Origin: an uncultured Pelagibacteraceae bacterium
GTDB lineage: Bacteria > Pseudomonadota > Alphaproteobacteria > Pelagibacterales > Pelagibacteraceae
Assembly: GCA_902624045.1 (NCBI GenBank)
Contig: CACNVX010000003.1
Coordinates: 1-64,000 of the forward strand
DNA length: 64,000 bases
Reading direction: 5' to 3'
Shown: positions 24,855-33,234 of the stretch, piece by piece
How positions within the stretch are numbered: the stretch's first letter is position 1
How the letters are laid out: the number at the start of each line of letters is the position of its first letter
The notes under the pieces: model-generated
What the model saw: the letters and a program-made list of their open reading frames with translations, nothing else
Database searches by the model: none
Told to the model about the DNA's origin: nothing
Position numbers and translations under genes: made by a program

Positions 24855-24872
24855 TTAAAAAGTAAATAAAAC

Positions 24873-25862
24873 ATGATTATTGGTAAATATCCCAGTCTAA
24901 GACTTAGAAGAAATAGAAAAGAATCTTGGTCAAGAAGACTGATTCAGGAAAACACTTTAGGTCCAAACGACTTTATATTACCTATTTTTTTAATTGAAGG
25001 ATCTAATAAACGTCAAGCAATTTCATCTATGCCAGGAGTATACCGGTATACTATTAATAGATTGAGCCAAATAATAGACAGAGCAATAATGAAGAAGATA
25101 CCTATGGTCGCTCTTTTTCCAAAAACCCAAAATGTACATAAAGATGAATTAGGTACAGAATCTCTTAACGAAAAAAATTTAGTTTGTAGAGCAATTAAAG
25201 AAATTAAAAAAAGATACAAAAATCAAATTGGTATAATGTGTGACGTAGCGTTAGATCCCTACACATCACATGGTCATGATGGATTAATTAAATCTAATAC
25301 TATACTAAACGACGAGACTATAGAGGTGTTGATTAATCAATCATTACTTCAAGCAGAGATGGGTTGTGATGTTATTGCCCCATCAGATATGATGGATGGT
25401 AGAATAGGAAAAATAAGAAAAGCTCTAGACAAGAATAAATTCCAAAATGTTCAAATATTATCTTATGCTGCAAAATATGCTTCAAGCTTCTACGGACCTT
25501 TTAGAGACGCTGTAGGATCTAAAGGTTCGTTAAAAGGAGATAAAAAGACCTATCAAATGGATTATAGGAATTCCGATGAAGCATTAAGAGAGGTTGCGCT
25601 GGATATTAAAGAAGGTGCTGACATGGTAATGGTTAAACCAGGTATGCCCTACTTAGATATTATAAAGTCTATAAAAGAAAAATTTAAATTACCAGTTTTT
25701 GCTTATCAAGTATCAGGAGAATATAGTTTAATTGAGACAGCTATAGCTAAAAAATTAGTTAATAAAGATGCCATATATGAAAGCTTGGTTGCTTTTAAGA
25801 GAGCTGGTGCCAATGCTATAGTAAGTTATTATGCTGACAGAATTGATAAAATTATTAAATAA
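24873..25862 (+). CDS. hemB: Delta-aminolevulinic acid dehydratase (porphobilinogen synthase)
   Basis: A 329-residue heme-pathway enzyme condensing two aminolevulinates. The Schiff-base lysines are Lys201 (SYAAKYASSFYGPFRDA) and Lys255 (VMVKPGMPYLD). The metal site reads DVALDPYTSHGHDG, with Asp residues where zinc enzymes have three cysteines, so it is the Mg-dependent type. RRNRKESWSRRL near the N-terminus is conserved. It is divergent from the dioxygenase gene, and its stop abuts recO. Confidence 0.96.
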   Translation: MIIGKYPSLRLRRNRKESWSRRLIQENTLGPNDFILPIFLIEGSNKRQAISSMPGVYRYTINRLSQIIDRAIMKKIPMVALFPKTQNVHKDELGTESLNEKNLVCRAIKEIKKRYKNQIGIMCDVALDPYTSHGHDGLIKSNTILNDETIEVLINQSLLQAEMGCDVIAPSDMMDGRIGKIRKALDKNKFQNVQILSYAAKYASSFYGPFRDAVGSKGSLKGDKKTYQMDYRNSDEALREVALDIKEGADMVMVKPGMPYLDIIKSIKEKFKLPVFAYQVSGEYSLIETAIAKKLVNKDAIYESLVAFKRAGANAIVSYYADRIDKIIK

Positions 25863-26543
25863 TTATTTTAAGGTATTTAAGAATAATAATCTACTATTTG
25901 GATAATTTAAATTATTTGGTTTCAATATAGTTTTATCTAAATAATCACCTACTAATTTCAAACCAATTAATAATAAATTTAAATCATTAACTTCTGTATC
26001 TTTTTCAATTAAAAAATTAGGAACATATTTTTTTTCTTTTGATGAACTTGCATAATATATATTTTTATTACCCTCTAATTCTTTTTCAACTAAACTTTCA
26101 AGAGCTAAGTCATATCCTAATATTTTAAGTAACTCCAATTCCCAAAATATATATTTTTTTAACCAATCTTTTTCTTTTAAAATTAAAAATAAATTTTGAA
26201 TTATAAAATAAACTTTGTCGTTAGATTGAGCCTCTGCGGTCAGTATTTTAATTAAGTTCATAGCAGATGTGATGCAGGATAACTTTTGATTGTTATCAAA
26301 ATATAAAGGGGTATATGCATTTAAAATTTCAATTTTAAAATAACCTATTCTGTTTTCATTTTTAGAATTGTAATTTACATGAAGTTTATTGCCAATCTGA
26401 AGATAATTTTTAATTTTTTTTGAAGTTCCACCAAATATAATTCCAGATATCTTTCCTTTATCTTTTGTAAATAATTCGGCAATTATTGAGTTTTCATTAT
26501 ATCTTGATTTGCTTATTAAAAAGCCTTCATCTGACCAATTCAT
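25863..26543 (-). CDS. recO: DNA repair protein RecO
   Basis: A 226-residue recombination mediator that helps RecR load RecA. MNWSDEGFLISKSRYNENSIIAELFTKDKGKISGII is the OB-fold start typical of RecO ('w.deGivL..r...E.s.iv...T...G'). The C-terminal helical part is diverged, and no zinc cysteines are seen. I chose the ATG at 26543, which overlaps the rnc stop by 4 nt (ATGA) and matches homologues, over an ATG at 26567. Confidence 0.88.
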   Translation of the reverse strand: MNWSDEGFLISKSRYNENSIIAELFTKDKGKISGIIFGGTSKKIKNYLQIGNKLHVNYNSKNENRIGYFKIEILNAYTPLYFDNNQKLSCITSAMNLIKILTAEAQSNDKVYFIIQNLFLILKEKDWLKKYIFWELELLKILGYDLALESLVEKELEGNKNIYYASSSKEKKYVPNFLIEKDTEVNDLNLLLIGLKLVGDYLDKTILKPNNLNYPNSRLLFLNTLK

Positions 26544-27208
26544 ATTTTGTTTGTTTTTTTTAAACATTCTATAGCAGCATTTTGCTCAGCGTCTTTTTTT
26601 GATTTTCCAGTAGCTATAAAATATTTTGTATTGGGTAATCTTACTCCAACTTTAAATATAGGTTTATGTCTTGGACCTGTATTTGAAATTAATTTATACG
26701 TAGGTAATTTTTTGAATTTTTTTAAAGTACGTTCCTGCAACTTTGTTTTTGCATCTATTTCAGTAACTACACTTTTTTCAATATGATTTTTCCACAAGTT
26801 TAATATTGTTTTTTCAACAGTTGTAAAACCTTTATCAAGATAAATAGCACCAATTAATGCTTCACAGCTATCAGATATAATTTTGTCCTCAATTTTTATC
26901 TTTTTATTGTTAGGATTAAATGTTTTCACATAACTATTTAAATTGATTTTTTTTGCTATATCCAGACACGTTTTTTTATTAACTAATGATGCAAATTTTT
27001 TATCAAGGATACCTTCTTTTTCTGCAGGATAAATTTCTAAAAGTTTTTTTGCTATTACTAAACCGAGAACTCTATCCCCCAGAAATTCTACCTTTTCATT
27101 ATTTTCATTTGGATTAAAGCTTTTATGCGTAAGGGCTTGGATAAGAAGATCTTTATTTTTAAATTTTACATCAATTTTTTTTTCTAAACTCTGATAGTTA
27201 ATTTTCAT
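26540..27208 (-). CDS. rnc: Ribonuclease III
   Basis: A 222-residue double-stranded-RNA endonuclease for rRNA and mRNA processing. The catalytic motif NEKVEFLGDRVLGLVIA is near residue 38, and DSCEALIGAIYLDKG gives the second acidic pair. A C-terminal dsRNA-binding domain spans about 153-220 (TKLQERTLKKF ... ATGKSKKDAEQNAAIECL). It shares one base with lepB and 4 nt with recO, the standard lepB-rnc-(era)-recO set; era is not between rnc and recO here. Confidence 0.96.
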   Translation of the reverse strand: MKINYQSLEKKIDVKFKNKDLLIQALTHKSFNPNENNEKVEFLGDRVLGLVIAKKLLEIYPAEKEGILDKKFASLVNKKTCLDIAKKINLNSYVKTFNPNNKKIKIEDKIISDSCEALIGAIYLDKGFTTVEKTILNLWKNHIEKSVVTEIDAKTKLQERTLKKFKKLPTYKLISNTGPRHKPIFKVGVRLPNTKYFIATGKSKKDAEQNAAIECLKKTNKI

Positions 27209-27945
27209 TAATTGATTTTATTAAATGTTCTATTAAATCTTATTGACTTATGCCATTTCCAAAATTCTATAAAACTTCCTATTTTTTTATCAGACGAGAA
27301 AAATATAAATTGAGCTTTTCCTACTAAATTATCTTTATGCACATATCCAACACTTGTTAAGTACCTGCTATCTTTAGAACAATCTCTATTGTCACCTAAA
27401 AAGAAATAATGATCTTTTGGTACAGTGAACACATTAGAATTTTGATAGGTATAATCTTTTAGATACACTGTATGAAACTTTTTTCCATTTGATAACTTTT
27501 CCTCAAACCTATAAACATCAATACTTTTGTTTCCACAGAAAATAGTAGTTTTGTTATTAATCTTAGATTTAAAAATTTCAGAATTATTTAAATATAAATT
27601 AGAGTCTATAAACTGAATTTTATCTCCTGGTAAACCAATTAATCTTTTAATGTAATCTGTTCTATTATCTGCGGGAGTTTTAAACACAATCACATCACCT
27701 CTTTTGGGAGAGCTAAACATAATTCTTTTGTTTAATATTGGAGGGCTAAAAGGGAATGAATGCTTACTATAACCATAGGTATATTTTGTTACAAATAATC
27801 TATCACCTACTAATAAAGTAGGTTCCATGGATGAAGATGGAATATAAAATGGTTGTACTAAAAGCGATCTAATTATAATTGCTATTACTAAAGCATAAAT
27901 TAAAGTTTTTATATTTTCTAAAAAAAAATTTTTATCTAAACTCAT
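27208..27945 (-). CDS. lepB: Signal peptidase I
   Basis: A 245-residue inner-membrane protease that cleaves signal peptides of exported proteins. One N-terminal membrane helix (about 11-30), then IPSSSMEPTLLVGDRL with the nucleophile Ser39, DYIKRLIGLPGD with the general base Lys100, and FLGDNRDCSKDSR near 200. It overlaps acpS by 4 nt. The C-terminal RFNRTFNKIN tail is basic. Confidence 0.95.
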   Translation of the reverse strand: MSLDKNFFLENIKTLIYALVIAIIIRSLLVQPFYIPSSSMEPTLLVGDRLFVTKYTYGYSKHSFPFSPPILNKRIMFSSPKRGDVIVFKTPADNRTDYIKRLIGLPGDKIQFIDSNLYLNNSEIFKSKINNKTTIFCGNKSIDVYRFEEKLSNGKKFHTVYLKDYTYQNSNVFTVPKDHYFFLGDNRDCSKDSRYLTSVGYVHKDNLVGKAQFIFFSSDKKIGSFIEFWKWHKSIRFNRTFNKIN

Positions 27946-28328
27946 AATGTTTGAATAATTGCAAATGCCGTTGAGTATTTTTTTTCATCCGAAATTGATA
28001 GAAAACATTTAAAATTTTTAATTTTAAAATTTTTCTGTATGATTTTTGTAATTTTTTTATTTTTAACATAATAAGGCTTTCCCATTTTGTCATTAACAAC
28101 TTCTATATCTTTAAAATTTAAATTCATACGAAAACCTGAGCCAATAGCTTTAGAAAATGCTTCTTTTGCAGCAAATCTCTTAGAAAAATAAGCTACTTTA
28201 TTATTTACAAGGTTGGATTGTTTCAATTCTTTAGATGTATAAATTCTTTTTTTAAATAAAGTATTTTTAATAGATTTTTGAATTCTTCTATTTTCAACAA
28301 TGTCAACACCAATGCCAAGAATTTTCAT
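27942..28328 (-). CDS. acpS: Holo-[acyl-carrier-protein] synthase
   Basis: A 128-residue phosphopantetheinyl transferase activating ACP with CoA. GIGVDIVENRRIQKSI carries the metal-binding Asp9, and RFAAKEAFSKAIGSGF the second conserved Glu/Lys. FLSISDEKKYSTAFAII matches the C-terminal strand. It sits between pdxJ (start adjacent to the pdxJ stop) and lepB, a conserved alphaproteobacterial order. Confidence 0.94.
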   Translation of the reverse strand: MKILGIGVDIVENRRIQKSIKNTLFKKRIYTSKELKQSNLVNNKVAYFSKRFAAKEAFSKAIGSGFRMNLNFKDIEVVNDKMGKPYYVKNKKITKIIQKNFKIKNFKCFLSISDEKKYSTAFAIIQTL

Positions 28329-29048
28329 TTACTCTTTTATAATTTTTTTAAAGTTTTTAATTACTTTCGAAAGTCCACAAAATAGAGACTCTCCAATTAT
28401 AAAATGTCCAATATTATACTCTTCTATATCTTTTATATTAGTTAATATCTTGGTGGTTTTATAGTCTAAACCATGACCAGCATGAACTTCTATATTTAAA
28501 CTTGATGCTAATTTTGCACTTTTTTTAATTCTGTTTAATTCACTAGAATAATTTTTTTTTGATTTAACTAGATTTGCTAGTTTACCTGTATGTATTTCAA
28601 TACAATCAGTATTTAATTTTTTAGCAAGTCTAATATCATTTATAGAAGGGTTAATGAATAAACTTGTTCTTATCTTTGCTTTTTTAAATTTTTTAATTAT
28701 TTTCTCTAATTTATTGAGATTGTTTTTTATATTTAAACCTCCTTCAGTGGTAATTTCTTTTCTATTTTCTGGAACTAAACAAATAAAATTTGGTTTTATC
28801 TTAAGTGCTTTATTAACAATTTCTTGATTCATAGAAATTTCAAGGTTTACAAGTACCTTTTTTAAACCACATATTTTTTTTGCGTCAATATCATTTATAT
28901 GTCTTCTATCTTCTCTTAAATGAATTGTCACAGAGTCAGCTCCATAATTAATAACTTTTTTGGCTGCGTATAATGGATCTGGATGTTTCTCTCCACGAGC
29001 GTTTCGTAAAGTTGCAATATGATCTATATTTACGCCTAACCTTTTCAC
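28329..29048 (-). CDS. pdxJ: Pyridoxine 5'-phosphate synthase
   Basis: A 239-residue TIM-barrel enzyme forming pyridoxine phosphate, the precursor of PLP used by glyA and metY here. RLGVNIDHIATLRNARG at the N-terminus, then SVTIHLREDRRHI, a central VPENRKEITTEGG with the catalytic Glu, LNIEVHAGHGLDY and FIIGESLF are diagnostic. It overlaps pyrE by 4 nt. Confidence 0.96.
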   Translation of the reverse strand: MKRLGVNIDHIATLRNARGEKHPDPLYAAKKVINYGADSVTIHLREDRRHINDIDAKKICGLKKVLVNLEISMNQEIVNKALKIKPNFICLVPENRKEITTEGGLNIKNNLNKLEKIIKKFKKAKIRTSLFINPSINDIRLAKKLNTDCIEIHTGKLANLVKSKKNYSSELNRIKKSAKLASSLNIEVHAGHGLDYKTTKILTNIKDIEEYNIGHFIIGESLFCGLSKVIKNFKKIIKE

Positions 29049-29632
29049 TTTATAAATCTGCTTCCTGGGGTTGTTATTGGTATAGATTTAAGTTCTAGTG
29101 GTAATTTATTTGCTTTGTAAGTAGGAACATCTATTTTCAGATGTGATATTATTCTAGTTCTTATTTTTAAAGATTGTTTAGTTGATCGATCAATTATAGA
29201 TGCAAATCCAATTAATTTAGCTTTTGATTTTTTAATTAACTTTACACATTCTAAACTTGATTTTCCTGTAGTGATTACATCTTCTATAATTATTACTCTT
29301 GCACCTTTTTTAATATTGAATCCTCTTCTAAGAGTAAATTTACCATTTACCCTTTCACAAAAAATTGTTTCTTTTTTTAGCAATTTTCCTATTTCATATC
29401 CAATAATAACTCCTCCCATTGCAGGTGCTAGTATTAAATCAATTTTTTTAAATTTTTTTTTAATTTTATTTGCTAAAGATTTACAAATTTTATCAGCTAG
29501 ATTAGGGAAGCTTAAGAGTTTTGCACACTGAATATATTTTGAAGAATGTAGACCTGAGGATAGAACAAAGTGACCTTCTAATAATGCATTAGTTTTTTTT
29601 AAAATATTTAAGGATTTTTTGTGTGAAAGCAT
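29045..29632 (-). CDS. pyrE: Orotate phosphoribosyltransferase
   Basis: A 195-residue pyrimidine-synthesis enzyme adding ribose-5-phosphate to orotate. GHFVLSSGLHSSKYIQCAKLL, LAPAMGGVIIGYEIGKLL and the PRPP-binding IIEDVITTGKSS near 117 are present; the tail PITTPGSRFIK is unusual but aligns with long forms. No internal ATG exists before the GHFVLSSG segment, so the ATG at 29632 is used, which puts 44 nt of overlap with spoT. Confidence 0.93.
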   Translation of the reverse strand: MLSHKKSLNILKKTNALLEGHFVLSSGLHSSKYIQCAKLLSFPNLADKICKSLANKIKKKFKKIDLILAPAMGGVIIGYEIGKLLKKETIFCERVNGKFTLRRGFNIKKGARVIIIEDVITTGKSSLECVKLIKKSKAKLIGFASIIDRSTKQSLKIRTRIISHLKIDVPTYKANKLPLELKSIPITTPGSRFIK

Positions 29633-31343
29633 TTCTTTTTTCTTCGTGTCTGATTATCTTAAATTTTATACTCTTTTGTTTTAGCTCTGCAATAAAATTA
29701 GTAAAATTCTTAAGATTTCTAATAATTAATTTAAATTTAAAATTAATATAATTGGGATTTTTACCAACCATTTCTAAACTTGATATATTTAATTTATGAC
29801 TTCCAATAAGTGAACTTATATCTCCTAATTGACCTGGCTTATCAGGTAATGACATCCATAGAGTAGTGTTATATTTTTTTGTTTTTTCCTCTTTTTGCTC
29901 TCCTTTATCATGCCAATATCTTCTTATTGCTGCTCTAGCTTTACCTGTTTTAGTTGTTGGTATCCAATGAAGTGACGGTGAATTATTTTTAGATGTTATA
30001 ATATTTACACGATCACCATTTCTTAAAATGGTTTGTAGTTCGCTTTTGTTTCCATTAATTTCACAACCAACTGCTGAATTACCAATTTTAGTGTGGACTG
30101 CATAAGCAAAATCTATTGCTGTTGCATCTTTAGGTAATTTTATTACTGAACCTTTTGGTGTAAAACAAAATACGTTTTCTTGAAACATTTGCAGTTTTGT
30201 ATACTCATATGAGTCTTCAGGGTTTTCATTTTTTTCTATAATCTCAACAAGATCTTTTAACCAATCATACTCCTTCCAGCTTAAAGAATTAAATTTTTCA
30301 GAAGATTTATACTGCCAATGAGATGCAACACCTCTTTCTGCAAATTCATGCATTTCTTGTGTTCTAATTTGAATTTCTATCGGTTTTTTGTTTGAACCAA
30401 TTACAGATGTATGTATAGATTTATAACCATTAATTTTTGGAGAAGAAATATAATCTTTAAATTTTCCTGGTATGCAATTCCATTTTTTATGAAAAATACC
30501 AAGAGTTTTGTAACACTCATCTACGTTTTTTAAAATTATTCTAAAACCAATAATGTCTGTTATTTGTTCAAGTGAAACTCTTTTCTTTTGGACCTTTCTC
30601 CAAATTGAAAAAGGTGTTTTTTCTCTACCATGTATCTCGGCATTAATTTTATTATCATTCAAGATTTCACTTAATTCAAAAGATTGTTCTTCAAATAAAT
30701 CTTTTCTGTCCAATTTTATTTCATCAAGCCTTTTTTTTATTAATTTTCTTGCATCGTTATTTAAAATTTCAAAAGACAAATCCTCAAGCTCGTCTCTTAT
30801 TCTGTGCATTCCCATTCTGTCTGCTAATGGAGCATAAATTTCCATAGTTTCTTGAGCTATTCTTTTTCTTTTATCTTCTTTTGTGATCGCTTTAATAGTT
30901 CTCATGTTGTGTAATCGATCTGCAATTTTAACTAACAAAACTCTAATATCTTTTGATGTTGCTAAAATTAATTTTCTAAAATTTTCAACTTTAGAATTTG
31001 CACCAGCTGAATTTTCGAATACTGATATTTTAGTTACACCGTCAACTAAATCAGCAACCTCATCACCAAACTCTTGTTTTATGGTTTCATAAGTTGCAAA
31101 GGTATCCTCTATGGTATCGTGCAATAAACCTGTGGTAATTGTCGCGCTATCTAATTTTAATTCAGTTAAAATATTTGCAACCTCAATTGGATGAACTGAA
31201 TAAGGATCACCTGAAGCTCTTTTTTGACTCTTATGTGCGTTAACAGCAAAATTATATGCCTTGTCCAATTTTTCAGGATTTAGAAATTTATTATAATTTT
31301 TAACCTTATTTATAAGTTCATTTGAATTAAGCATATTTAACAT
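29589..31343 (-). CDS. spoT: Bifunctional (p)ppGpp synthetase/hydrolase (RelA/SpoT family), compact form
   Basis: A 584-residue stringent-response enzyme. The HD hydrolase has LLHDTIEDT (75-80) and His51; the synthetase has REKTPFSIWRKVQKK and ITDIIGFRIIL near 240-275, then GYKSIHTSV. A TGS domain (FCFTPKGSVIKLPKDATAIDFAYAVHTKIG) follows, then only about 40 residues before a C-terminal ACT domain (LPDKPGQLGDISSLIG). The helical/zinc-finger region found in ordinary SpoT is nearly absent. An ATG three codons downstream (31334) is an alternative start. Confidence 0.94.
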   Translation of the reverse strand: MLNMLNSNELINKVKNYNKFLNPEKLDKAYNFAVNAHKSQKRASGDPYSVHPIEVANILTELKLDSATITTGLLHDTIEDTFATYETIKQEFGDEVADLVDGVTKISVFENSAGANSKVENFRKLILATSKDIRVLLVKIADRLHNMRTIKAITKEDKRKRIAQETMEIYAPLADRMGMHRIRDELEDLSFEILNNDARKLIKKRLDEIKLDRKDLFEEQSFELSEILNDNKINAEIHGREKTPFSIWRKVQKKRVSLEQITDIIGFRIILKNVDECYKTLGIFHKKWNCIPGKFKDYISSPKINGYKSIHTSVIGSNKKPIEIQIRTQEMHEFAERGVASHWQYKSSEKFNSLSWKEYDWLKDLVEIIEKNENPEDSYEYTKLQMFQENVFCFTPKGSVIKLPKDATAIDFAYAVHTKIGNSAVGCEINGNKSELQTILRNGDRVNIITSKNNSPSLHWIPTTKTGKARAAIRRYWHDKGEQKEEKTKKYNTTLWMSLPDKPGQLGDISSLIGSHKLNISSLEMVGKNPNYINFKFKLIIRNLKNFTNFIAELKQKSIKFKIIRHEEKRNAFTQKILKYFKKN

Positions 31344-31355
31344 TATACCACTAAA

Positions 31356-31874
31356 TCAAATTTGTTTAATAGATCTAATGTCTCTATCAGGAAGTAGAGA
31401 AATCAAGGTTTTAACATCAATTTGTTTATCAGGATGGATCCAATTCTTTTGAATTTCAAATAAAGGAAATAATACAAAATTTCTTTTATGCATCATTTTG
31501 TGAGGTAAATTAACTCTAGCATTTCTTTTGGATACCAATTTATTAAAATCAATTATGTCTAAATCGCACGTACGAGGTGCGTTTTTTTTTGCTTTTTTTC
31601 TGCCTAATCGAGTTTCTATAGATTTACATATTTTTAAAAGTTCTTGGGGATTGTAATGGCATTTTAATTTTAAAATAATATTTAAAAACTTTGGTTTTCT
31701 TGAATCTGGCCAGGAAGGAGTTTCGTAATAACTTGATACCGACAGAAAATCTAAATTAAACTCTGCTAATAAAAATTTTGCTTTTTCTATATTTGTTTTT
31801 CTTTGGCCTAAATTCGAACCTATTCCTAAAAAAACAATTTTAGCTCGATTTTCTAATATATCTTGCCTTTTCAC
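31356..31874 (-). CDS. folK: 2-amino-4-hydroxy-6-hydroxymethyldihydropteridine pyrophosphokinase
   Basis: A folate-synthesis kinase of about 172 residues. [54 protein letters not shown] (the R..DlDi catalytic loop) and [16 protein letters not shown] are conserved. The start is uncertain: a GTG at 31874 lies 12 codons before GIGSN and overlaps smpB by 35 nt. ATGs at 31913 and 31934 would overlap it by 74 and 95 nt. I chose the GTG because homologues begin close to the GIGSN strand. Confidence 0.85.
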   Translation of the reverse strand: MKRQDILENRAKIVFLGIGSNLGQRKTNIEKAKFLLAEFNLDFLSVSSYYETPSWPDSRKPKFLNIILKLKCHYNPQELLKICKSIETRLGRKKAKKNAPRTCDLDIIDFNKLVSKRNARVNLPHKMMHKRNFVLFPLFEIQKNWIHPDKQIDVKTLISLLPDRDIRSIKQI

Positions 31875-32310
31875 GGTTCCAATCTCTACTTTTTTTTGTG
31901 GCTCTTTTATCATATTGTTTTTTACCTTTTGCAACTGCTAGTTCTATTTTAGCCTTTCCTTTTTTAAAATACATTTTTGTTGGAACTAATGTGAAACCAT
32001 CTCTTTGCATTTTACCTATTAATTTATTTATTTCTTTTTTATTAAGTAGTAACTTTCTGTCGTTAGTTGGATTATGATTAGAGTAACTGGCTTGCTTGTA
32101 TGGAGAAATATGTGAATTAATTAAAACAATTTCACCTCTCTTCTCAACTGCATAAGACTCAGCAATATTCACCTTACCATCTCTTACTGATTTAATCTCA
32201 GATCCCTTTAGAACAATTCCAGCTTCAAAAATATCTTCAAAAAAATAATTAAAACTAGCTTTTCTGTTTAAACAAATAATTTTTAAACCAGGATTGGTTT
32301 TTTTGTTCAT
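31840..32310 (-). CDS. smpB: SsrA-binding protein SmpB
   Basis: A 156-residue protein that brings tmRNA to stalled ribosomes. [40 protein letters not shown], then [49 protein letters not shown] and the basic tail [16 protein letters not shown] are typical. The tail that reaches the decoding centre is complete. Its 3' end is shared with folK in another frame; it overlaps dapA by 1 nt. Confidence 0.96.
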   Translation of the reverse strand: MNKKTNPGLKIICLNRKASFNYFFEDIFEAGIVLKGSEIKSVRDGKVNIAESYAVEKRGEIVLINSHISPYKQASYSNHNPTNDRKLLLNKKEINKLIGKMQRDGFTLVPTKMYFKKGKAKIELAVAKGKKQYDKRATKKSRDWNREKARYIRKSS

Positions 32311-33191
32311 TAAATTAATTTAGCAGACTGAAGAGCTTTTTTTACAATTTCTTTTGTTTTCTCTGTTACTTTTACAAGTGGTAGTCTTACACTATCATCA
32401 CAAAGGCCCAAAAGTTTTGCAGCGTATTTTACAGGACTAGGATTGCTTTCGACAAACAATGAGTGATGAACCGGTTGTAATATTTTATCCAATCTTTCTG
32501 CCTCTTTTATTTCGTTATCAGTGTCTGATTTTGATAATCTTTGAAAATCAGAACAAAGTTTAGGAGCAATGTTTGCAGTGACACTAATAGTGCCCACCCC
32601 ACCACGTTTATTAAATTCAAAAACATTGTCGTCATTACCAGTTAATTGAATAAAATCTTTACCCAATTTTTCAAGAGTTTGATTAACTCTATTTAAATCA
32701 CCTGTTGCATCTTTAACACCAACTATGTTTTTTAATTCATAAAGTTTAGCCATTGTGTCCACTGACATGTCAATCACAGATCTACCAGGAATATTATAAA
32801 TTATTATTGGAATGCCGCACGTGTCATTTATTGCTTTATAATGTTGATACAAGCCTTCTTGTGTTGGTTTATTGTAATAAGGTGTAACTATCAAAGCTCC
32901 ACTAGCTCCTGCTTTTTCTGCATGAGTAGTTAATGAAATAGCCTCTTCTGTTGAGTTTGATCCTGTTCCTGCAATAACTGGAATTTTTCCATTACTTTCT
33001 TTTATACATAAATCTATTACTCTTTGATGCTCATCATGGCTCAACGTAGGGGATTCACCAGTTGTACCGGCCGGAACAAGTCCATTTGTTCCATTATCGA
33101 TCTGAAAATGAATTAATTTTATATATGCTTCCTCATCTAGACCATTATTTTTAAATGGTGTAATTAAAGCAACATTTGATCCTTTAAACAT
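32310..33191 (-). CDS. dapA: 4-hydroxy-tetrahydrodipicolinate synthase
   Basis: A 293-residue TIM-barrel aldolase starting lysine and meso-diaminopimelate synthesis. [16 protein letters not shown] near 40, [14 protein letters not shown] near 72, [14 protein letters not shown] near 105, IYNIPGRS (Tyr132, Arg137) and the Schiff-base Lys160 in GVKDATGDL are all present. It leads the leftward run dapA-smpB-folK-spoT-pyrE-pdxJ-acpS-lepB-rnc-recO. Confidence 0.96.
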   Translation of the reverse strand: MFKGSNVALITPFKNNGLDEEAYIKLIHFQIDNGTNGLVPAGTTGESPTLSHDEHQRVIDLCIKESNGKIPVIAGTGSNSTEEAISLTTHAEKAGASGALIVTPYYNKPTQEGLYQHYKAINDTCGIPIIIYNIPGRSVIDMSVDTMAKLYELKNIVGVKDATGDLNRVNQTLEKLGKDFIQLTGNDDNVFEFNKRGGVGTISVTANIAPKLCSDFQRLSKSDTDNEIKEAERLDKILQPVHHSLFVESNPSPVKYAAKLLGLCDDSVRLPLVKVTEKTKEIVKKALQSAKLI

Positions 33192-33220
33192 AAATACTTA
33201 TAACATAGTTTATAGATTCA

Positions 33221-33226
33221 TATACT
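33221..33226 (+). promoter_or_regulatory. Candidate -10 box of slt
   Basis: TATACT lies 8 bp before the slt ATG at 33235, with a weak TTATAA 17 bp further upstream (33198-33203). No Shine-Dalgarno is present, so a leaderless message is predicted. Confidence 0.35.
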
Positions 33227-33234
33227 AAAAGATT

